Origin: Candidatus Latescibacteria bacterium 4484_7
Lineage (GTDB): Bacteria > Krumholzibacteriota > Krumholzibacteriia > Krumholzibacteriales > Krumholzibacteriaceae
Direction of reading: 5' to 3'
Length of the DNA stretch: 11,956 nucleotides
Assembly: GCA_002085285.1 (NCBI GenBank)
Contig: NATK01000022.1
Location: 1 to 11,956, forward strand
Positions within the stretch are counted from its first letter, which is position 1; each line of letters starts with the position of its first letter. Positions 7,123 to 11,956 of this stretch are shown here, piece by piece. The notes under the pieces are model-generated. The model was not told the DNA's origin. It saw nothing but the letters and a program-made list of their open reading frames with translations, and ran no database searches. Position numbers and translations under genes: made by a program.

Positions 7123-8433
7123 ATGCCCGAGAGCCTCTACAAAGATCAGTTCCTTCTCATCAATATGCTCCTTCGAATGGCTGTGATGGCGGGGATCGTT
7201 AGTCTCTTTCTCGGCTTCAACTTCGTCATTGATTTTCTGACGACGAAGTCTCGAACGGCTGCAGCAAAGGCAAAGTTGACACTGCTGTTCATCGTCGTCT
7301 TCGGGATCGGCGTAGCCGTCAGAAGGCTCGTTTCTCAGGGGGCGATGGACCTCTCCCTCGAAGGTACGATGCTCGCCGGACTGCTCGGAGGTGTATGGGC
7401 TGGAGGCGGTGTCGGTGCAGGTGTCGGCCTGGTCGCTTATGCCTTCGGTGAGAAGGTCGCGTTTCCTTTCTACCTCGCAGTCGGCCTCGTGAGCGGGCTC
7501 TTCTACACGGCACTCGAGAAGAGAGGCGACGTCTGGAGTTATTCCCTCAATCCGTTCTACGTTGTCTACAATTTTTTCGAAAGACTCTTCAAGGGTGAGC
7601 TCGACCGAAATTCCATACCGTTCATAATGGCGATAGTATTCGCCTTCGTGAGATACAGGTTTCTATACCACTACTCGGGCAGGCATCTACTCTACGGTTT
7701 CATTCCGAGAGGCCCTATGCTCTATACCCTCGATCTCGGAGTCCTTGTTTACACACTCGGCATAGCATTGAAGATTTTGAGCAATGCGCGAACTGAAATT
7801 CTCCTGAAGGAAGAGAAACATCAGTTGATAAACGCCAAGCTCGTCACGCTGCGGAGTCAGATCAATCCGCACTTTCTCTTCAATACGCTCAATACGATAA
7901 CCGCGCTGATAAGGACCGATTCAGAAAAGGCCAGGGAGATGACCAGGAGGCTTTCGTCGATATTCAGAAAATCTTTAGACGATACGAGCGACCTGCATTC
8001 TCTCTCAGATGAGCTCGCCTTCATAGACGACTATCTGTCGATAGAGAGAGTGAGGTTCGGTGAGGAAAGGTTGATGGTGGATAAGGAAATAGACGACGTC
8101 GTGTTGAACATTCAGGTTCCTGTGATGATACTGCAGCCGATAGTCGAAAACGCGATCAAGCACGGTATATCGAAGATATCGAGACCGGGGAGGCTGCGAA
8201 TAACCGCCAGGGGCAAACGGAACGGTGTCGAGGTAACAATAGAGAACGATGGTCCGGCCGGGGAGCAGAAAGAATTGAACGAGCTCACCACTCGGGGGAT
8301 CGGTTTGAGAAATGTGATCGAGCGCCTGAGGATTTATTCCGGCGGGAAATCCGAGTTCGAAATAAAGTTTCGAAAAGAAGGCGGTGTTTCGGTTAGGTTC
8401 TATCTTCCCGCCATCAGTGCAAGGGGGAATTAG
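7123..8433 (+). CDS. LytS-type membrane sensor histidine kinase
   Basis: 436 residues. The N-terminal half (about 10-220) is strongly hydrophobic with spans at roughly 12-40, 52-66, 82-106, 113-130, 165-180 and 200-219. It includes a glycine-rich GLLGGVWAGGGVG stretch, as expected for a 5TM LytS/YehU-like sensor module, though the last part is not a textbook match. A short linker helix (221-242) leads to the His_kinase domain with the LytS-family phospho-acceptor box INPHFLFNTLN (247-257, H250). The ATPase domain has its N box at PIVENAIKHGI (339-349, N343), IENDGPAG (373-380, D376) and the RGIGLRNVIERL lid/G2 region (391-402). All catalytic motifs are intact. It should autophosphorylate and pass phosphate to the response regulator whose start is six bases after its stop. 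The stimulus is unknown; family members sense small molecules or membrane state. Confidence 0.93.
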   Translation: MPESLYKDQFLLINMLLRMAVMAGIVSLFLGFNFVIDFLTTKSRTAAAKAKLTLLFIVVFGIGVAVRRLVSQGAMDLSLEGTMLAGLLGGVWAGGGVGAGVGLVAYAFGEKVAFPFYLAVGLVSGLFYTALEKRGDVWSYSLNPFYVVYNFFERLFKGELDRNSIPFIMAIVFAFVRYRFLYHYSGRHLLYGFIPRGPMLYTLDLGVLVYTLGIALKILSNARTEILLKEEKHQLINAKLVTLRSQINPHFLFNTLNTITALIRTDSEKAREMTRRLSSIFRKSLDDTSDLHSLSDELAFIDDYLSIERVRFGEERLMVDKEIDDVVLNIQVPVMILQPIVENAIKHGISKISRPGRLRITARGKRNGVEVTIENDGPAGEQKELNELTTRGIGLRNVIERLRIYSGGKSEFEIKFRKEGGVSVRFYLPAISARGN

Positions 8434-8439
8434 ATCGAT

Positions 8440-9207
8440 ATGAAGGTGATGATTGTCGATGACGAAAAGCTCGCGAGGGATGAGATGCGGTATCTCCTCG
8501 CAGAAGAGCCTGACATTGAGATCGCTTGTGAGGCATCGAGCGGCAGGGAAGCACTGGAGCTCGCTCGAAGCCAGGACATTGACCTGATCTTTCTCGATAT
8601 TCAGATGCCGGTCATGGATGGGTTCGAGGTGGTGCGGGCATTGATAGAAGGGGAGAAGATGCCCCTCATCGTTTTTGCGACTGCCTACGATCGTTATGCG
8701 ATAAAGGCGTTCGAGGTAAACGCCCTCGATTATCTGCTCAAACCGATTGAGAAGGAGGCGCTGGAGAGAGCATTGAACAGGGCTCGGGAGTCGGTTGCCG
8801 ACAGGAGAGATTTCGTAAGGAGGCTCAAAAAGTTGACGGAAACGATAAAGGTGGGAAAGAAGTTTCTCTCCAAGATTGTGGTTATAGTGGAAGGAAAGGC
8901 CTCGATCATCGAAGTGGACAAGGTGGCTTTGCTCAAACAGGCGGGTCATAAGGTCGAGGCGTATACCGACGAGGGGGAACTCGTCGCGAATTACAAGAGC
9001 CTCGACGAGCTCGAAGGCGATCTCGACCCCGACGTTTTCATAAGGCTGGGTAGTGAATACATAGTAAACGTGGAAAGGATATCGAGCATCGTCCCATGGT
9101 CGGGGGGGAACTACATCATGACGATGATCGATGCAGATGATACGGAGGTGAGGTTGACGCAGTCCCAGGCGAAGCTATTGAAGAACAAGATAGAGGGTGT
9201 TTATTAA
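8440..9207 (+). CDS. LytTR-family response regulator
   Basis: 255 residues, the usual LytR/AlgR size. Receiver domain (1-120): acidic pair D7-D8, phospho-acceptor D53 in IFLDIQMP, T81 in FATAYD, Y86, and K101 in DYLLKP. All switch residues are present, and the ATAYDRYAIKAF form is typical of LytTR-type receivers. A basic linker (about 105-142) leads to a LytTR DNA-binding domain (about 145-253) with IIEVDKVALLKQ, the FIRLGSEYIVNVERI core and a C-terminal LTQSQAKLLKNKI. The core usually reads R-V-H-R-S-Y-I-V-N; here residues 202-210 read R-L-G-S-E-Y-I-V-N, so the usual His and Ser are changed. Cognate of the kinase just upstream. Possible target repeats are at 1416-1446 and 3515-3544. No T-run terminator follows the gene. 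Confidence 0.94.
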   Translation: MKVMIVDDEKLARDEMRYLLAEEPDIEIACEASSGREALELARSQDIDLIFLDIQMPVMDGFEVVRALIEGEKMPLIVFATAYDRYAIKAFEVNALDYLLKPIEKEALERALNRARESVADRRDFVRRLKKLTETIKVGKKFLSKIVVIVEGKASIIEVDKVALLKQAGHKVEAYTDEGELVANYKSLDELEGDLDPDVFIRLGSEYIVNVERISSIVPWSGGNYIMTMIDADDTEVRLTQSQAKLLKNKIEGVY

Positions 9208-9288
9208 GCATTGATATATGCGACTTATCCGCCTTCGGGCTGATCGAGAGAGGCGTAAAGATGTAGGTCTATTGGAGGGAATCGAGCA

Positions 9289-9354
9289 ATGGGAATGGTC
9301 GGCAAGTTCATGGAGCGCATGATCACGTGTTCGACCCTTCGAGCTCTTGACTGA
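9289..9354 (+). CDS. Possible 21-residue small ORF in the gap before lpdA
   Basis: An ATG nine bases after a strong GGAGGG site (9274-9279) opens a 21-codon frame starting MGMVGKFMERMIT and ending LRALD. It is methionine-rich, short and amphipathic-looking. The 195-base gap at 9208-9402 otherwise holds only a weak TTCG-loop hairpin (about 9228-9243) and no clear promoter or terminator. The good ribosome site is the sole support. It might instead be a leader peptide or the eroded start of a longer gene. Confidence 0.22.
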   Translation: MGMVGKFMERMITCSTLRALD

Positions 9355-9402
9355 GCGCTTCGAATCGAGACTTTCAATTTTCCAGAAGAGGGGGGAATCG
9401 AT

Positions 9403-10776
9403 TTGAATGAAAGATGTGATGTGGCTGTTCTTGGTGCAGGGGTTGGAGGCTACCCTGCCGCGATTAGAGCGGCTCAACTCGGAGCGAGCGTTTGCATCGT
9501 CGAGAACGATGCGGTAGGCGGCACCTGCCTCAACAGAGGATGTATCCCGACGAAGGTTTTGCATGCCAAGGCTCACCTCGTGCATTCACTGCACGTATCC
9601 GAACAGGCGGGCATCGTTGCGAATGAGGTGGCCATCGATCCCGCCGTGCTATTCAGCTTCAAAAACAATGTCGTATCCGACCTCGTGAGGGGAGTGGAGA
9701 CTCTATTTAAGAGATGGAAGGTGAAGGTAGTGAGGGGAACGGGCAGGCTCGTATCACCGAGGAATATAGAGGTTGAAGGGTATGGAACGATAGAGACCGA
9801 GAAGATCATCGTAGCGACGGGGAGCGAAGAGACCGAGATACCGGGTGTCGTAGTGGACGGCGACAGGGTACTCGACAGCGCACAGCTTCTTTCGCTGGGG
9901 AGCATCCCGAGAAGCCTCGTCATAATAGGAGGAGGCGTCATTGGGTGCGAATTCGCTTCGATATTCAATGCCTTTGGAACAGAGGTCAAGATCGTAGAGA
10001 TGCTGCCACGGCTCGTTGCAACGGAGGATCTTCAGATCAGCAGGGCTCTTCAAACCTATTTCAAGCGGAAGGGTATCGAGCTCCATCTCAAGTCCAGGGT
10101 GGTTTCGGTGGAGAAATTCGACGGCGGGGTGAATGTCGTTCTCGATTCGGAAGACAAGATCACTGGCGAGTTCGTCCTCGTGGCAGCCGGAAGGAAGCCA
10201 CGGGTTTCAGGGCTTGGTCTCGAAGAGATAGGAGTCGAATTCGGGCCCAGGGGAATCGTAGTCGACGACTGGATGTCGACGAATGTTGCCGGAGTCTATG
10301 CTGCGGGAGACGTCGTCGGAGGTTGGCTTCTCGCCCATGTTGCGATGCGCGAGAGTGTCGTCGCCGTCGAGAATGCATTCGGTGCCTATAGAAAGATTGA
10401 CTATTCGTCTGTGCCCACGACGATTTACACGATACCGGAGATATCGAGGGTGGGAATGACGGAGGAACAGGCTGCGGCGGAAGGGATAGAGGTGAAGAAG
10501 GGGCGTTTCCCGTTTGCAGCGAACGGAAAGGCGAAAGGGCTTCAGGAGACGGACGGATTCGTCAAATGGATCGCTCGAAGGGATGACGATCGCGTAATCG
10601 GGCTTCATATCATCGGCCCGGGAGCAACAGAGCTCGTTGCGTCGGGTATAATCGCCGTGGAGAGAAGGATGACGGTAGAGCAGTTCGTGAATAGCATATT
10701 TCCTCACCCAACGCTTTCGGAATCGCTGTTCGAATCGGCGGAGTCGATTCTTGGAAAGGCAATTCACATCAAATAA
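9403..10776 (+). CDS. lpdA: Dihydrolipoyl dehydrogenase (E3), TTG start
   Basis: 457 residues, normal for E3. It oxidises protein-bound dihydrolipoamide with NAD+ in 2-oxo-acid dehydrogenase or glycine cleavage complexes. Seen: FAD-binding GAGVGGYPAAIRAAQLGA (11-28) followed by an acidic E34; the redox disulfide C42/C47 in GGTCLNRGCIPTK; a second Rossmann motif GGGVIGCEFAS (about 176-186) for NAD; YAAGDVVGG near 299-307; and the C-terminal dimer/catalytic motif HPTLSE with H435 and E440. The common HAHPTLSE reads FPHPTLSE here; the catalytic His is kept. The start is TTG at 9403: a strong AGAGGGGGG site ends seven bases before it, and there is no ATG in frame nearby. No E1 or E2 genes are in the window, so the partner complex is unknown. 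Confidence 0.95.
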   Translation: MNERCDVAVLGAGVGGYPAAIRAAQLGASVCIVENDAVGGTCLNRGCIPTKVLHAKAHLVHSLHVSEQAGIVANEVAIDPAVLFSFKNNVVSDLVRGVETLFKRWKVKVVRGTGRLVSPRNIEVEGYGTIETEKIIVATGSEETEIPGVVVDGDRVLDSAQLLSLGSIPRSLVIIGGGVIGCEFASIFNAFGTEVKIVEMLPRLVATEDLQISRALQTYFKRKGIELHLKSRVVSVEKFDGGVNVVLDSEDKITGEFVLVAAGRKPRVSGLGLEEIGVEFGPRGIVVDDWMSTNVAGVYAAGDVVGGWLLAHVAMRESVVAVENAFGAYRKIDYSSVPTTIYTIPEISRVGMTEEQAAAEGIEVKKGRFPFAANGKAKGLQETDGFVKWIARRDDDRVIGLHIIGPGATELVASGIIAVERRMTVEQFVNSIFPHPTLSESLFESAESILGKAIHIK

Positions 10777-10805
10777 TAGGAACGGAAAAGAAGGAGATGA
10801 ATGGA

Positions 10806-11956
10806 ATGCAAAGGCAATCTGGAGATAAAAATGTCCGAGTTCCCGTGTCAGTGGGGCGCGGCAAAGTGGCGTCTGAAGTTGAAGGGATAGCGTGGAGAAG
10901 AGGCACAGGCGTTATCCTCGTGGCCCTTATGTTCTTTGCGGCTATGGCCCTGACTGTTTCTGACACGCTCTTTGCATCGGGCAGGACGGTTTCCGGTCGG
11001 GTGATGGAGAGGAATATCCCCGACGGCCCGAGGCTCGTCATGGAGCCGAGGAGAGGCTCGGGCATGGTTTGCCTCTCGGTAGTGGTTTCGGCAGGTTCAG
11101 CTCTCGAAGAGCCTTCGATGAGGGGGATTTCACACTTTATGGAGCATATGGCCTTCGATGGCTCGGAGAGATATTCGAGACAGCAGATAAACGGATGGGC
11201 CGACGAAACCGGCTCTTTCCTCAACGCTTTCACAAGGGAAGAATACACGGTCTACTTCACGTTGATACCGACGAGCGAACTCGAGGACGGTTTCGATATT
11301 CTCTCTCAGATGCTTCTCCACTCGGTTATCCCGCAGAAAGAGATAGAGAAGGAAAAGAAAGTGATTACGGAGGAGATGCACAAGGATGAGGACAATCTCA
11401 ACGCCCTGCGAGACGAGATCGTCAAAAGACACCTCTATGTGGGCAGTCCGCTCGCCGAATCGATCATAGGGACACAGGCGACGGTGCTATCGTTCTCGAG
11501 GGAAGATCTCCTCGACTATTACAGGAGGGCTTACGACCCGCGTACGATGATGGTCTATCTTCTCGGCGACTTCGACGAGTCCGATGCAGAAGCATTGACA
11601 GCGGCCTATTTCACTGTCCCCAGTTCGCAGACCGGCCTGGAATCGGAGGAGGAAGACGAGGAAGAATCCCATGGCGGAAACGCACCTTTCGAAGGCGGGG
11701 CAGCAGGTGCTGCACCACCGTTCTACCGCAACAGGATAGTGAATGTGGAAAAGGAGGGGATCGACGAGGGACTTGACGTGCTCGTTTCTTTGCCTGTCGC
11801 CGGCTCGAAGGATCTCGCCGCGGCGATCGTTCTCCCGGAGCTCCTTAATCGGCCGGACGGGCCTCTCGATGCCGTCAAAAAAGATCTGACGATGGAAGAA
11901 GCAAGTGCCGATGTGGAGTTTCACCGAAACTTTTCCGCTCTTCGCTTTCACTTCAA
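10806..11956 (+). CDS. M16-family zinc metallopeptidase (insulinase/processing-peptidase type), 3' end beyond window
   Basis: Open from ATG at 10806 to the window edge: 383 codons, no stop seen. AAGGAG (10791-10796) lies nine bases before it; an in-frame ATG at 10797 is also possible but too close to that site. About 33 polar residues with an RR pair precede a hydrophobic segment (about 34-52, ending near LFASG), giving a signal peptide or membrane anchor with an unusually long N-region. The peptidase domain begins near 60. The inverted zinc motif HFMEH is at 110-114 (H110, E113 catalytic, H114), followed by MAFDGS. The third ligand is likely E190 in VITEEMHKDED. LNAFTREEYTVYF and the later YDPRTMMVYLLGDFD are also family-like. 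Residues about 278-306 form an acidic then Gly/Ala/Pro-rich insert. Probably a periplasmic or membrane-tethered peptidase. Begins 29 bases after lpdA, likely co-transcribed; substrate unknown. Confidence 0.88.
   Translation, partial: MQRQSGDKNVRVPVSVGRGKVASEVEGIAWRRGTGVILVALMFFAAMALTVSDTLFASGRTVSGRVMERNIPDGPRLVMEPRRGSGMVCLSVVVSAGSALEEPSMRGISHFMEHMAFDGSERYSRQQINGWADETGSFLNAFTREEYTVYFTLIPTSELEDGFDILSQMLLHSVIPQKEIEKEKKVITEEMHKDEDNLNALRDEIVKRHLYVGSPLAESIIGTQATVLSFSREDLLDYYRRAYDPRTMMVYLLGDFDESDAEALTAAYFTVPSSQTGLESEEEDEEESHGGNAPFEGGAAGAAPPFYRNRIVNVEKEGIDEGLDVLVSLPVAGSKDLAAAIVLPELLNRPDGPLDAVKKDLTMEEASADVEFHRNFSALRFHF

Noticed and set aside
8005..8949. A 314-codon minus-strand frame spanning the kinase and regulator genes
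   Set aside because: It crosses the boundary of two well-supported genes in antisense and has no domain-like features.
9228..9243. Hairpin with a TTCG loop after the response regulator, considered as a terminator
   Set aside because: The stem is only three plus three pairs with a mismatch, and no T-run follows.
9347..9378. TTGACT ... TTCAAT as an lpdA promoter
   Set aside because: The spacer is 20 bases and the -10 box is poor, so it is not a supportable promoter.
10801..10890. Short frame from the ATG at 10801 (MECKGN...), overlapping the peptidase start and close to the AAGGAG site
   Set aside because: It stops after about 29 codons, and the site is only four bases away. The frame from 10806 carries the M16 motifs and has better spacing.

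Overview
This looks like chromosomal DNA from a Gram-negative bacterium. The evidence is a lipoprotein signal, Sec-type signal peptides, a membrane menaquinone-type redox module and tightly packed operons. GC content is roughly half by eye, and Arg AGG/AGA and Ile ATA codons are common. The gene set (DUF4388 plus TPR protein, etfBA beside a membrane Fe-S oxidoreductase, LytS/LytTR pair) fits an anaerobic or facultative lineage such as Desulfobacterota or an FCB-group candidate phylum. No marker gene is present, so this placement is a guess. No rRNA, tRNA, CRISPR array, insertion sequence or prophage was seen.

Layout. A minus-strand gene (10-1317) encodes an exported TPR protein with one membrane span and a cytoplasmic DUF4388 domain. 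It diverges from everything else across a 186-base control region (1318-1503). That region holds a candidate promoter for each direction and a possible LytTR-type direct repeat between them. Rightward from 1504 come a membrane-bound, haem-b and Fe-S ETF:menaquinone oxidoreductase-type protein, a 145-base gap with a possible terminator or attenuator, and then a compact run: etfB, etfA, an acyl-CoA dehydrogenase, a thioredoxin-fold lipoprotein with no active-site cysteines, a LytS-type sensor kinase and its LytTR response regulator (to 9207). Gaps inside this run are between -1 and 16 bases. After a 195-base spacer come dihydrolipoyl dehydrogenase with a TTG start (9403-10776) and an M16 zinc peptidase that runs off the window (10806 onward).

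How the genes fit together. The acyl-CoA dehydrogenase would pass electrons to EtfAB, which would pass them to the membrane oxidoreductase and so to the quinone pool. This is a complete electron route for beta-oxidation or a related acyl-CoA oxidation. The unusual part is that a thioredoxin-like lipoprotein and a LytS/LytTR two-component system follow in the same apparent transcription unit. Candidate LytTR direct repeats lie upstream of both the oxidoreductase gene and etfB, so the regulator may control the redox genes it travels with. That link is inferred from layout and motif matching only.
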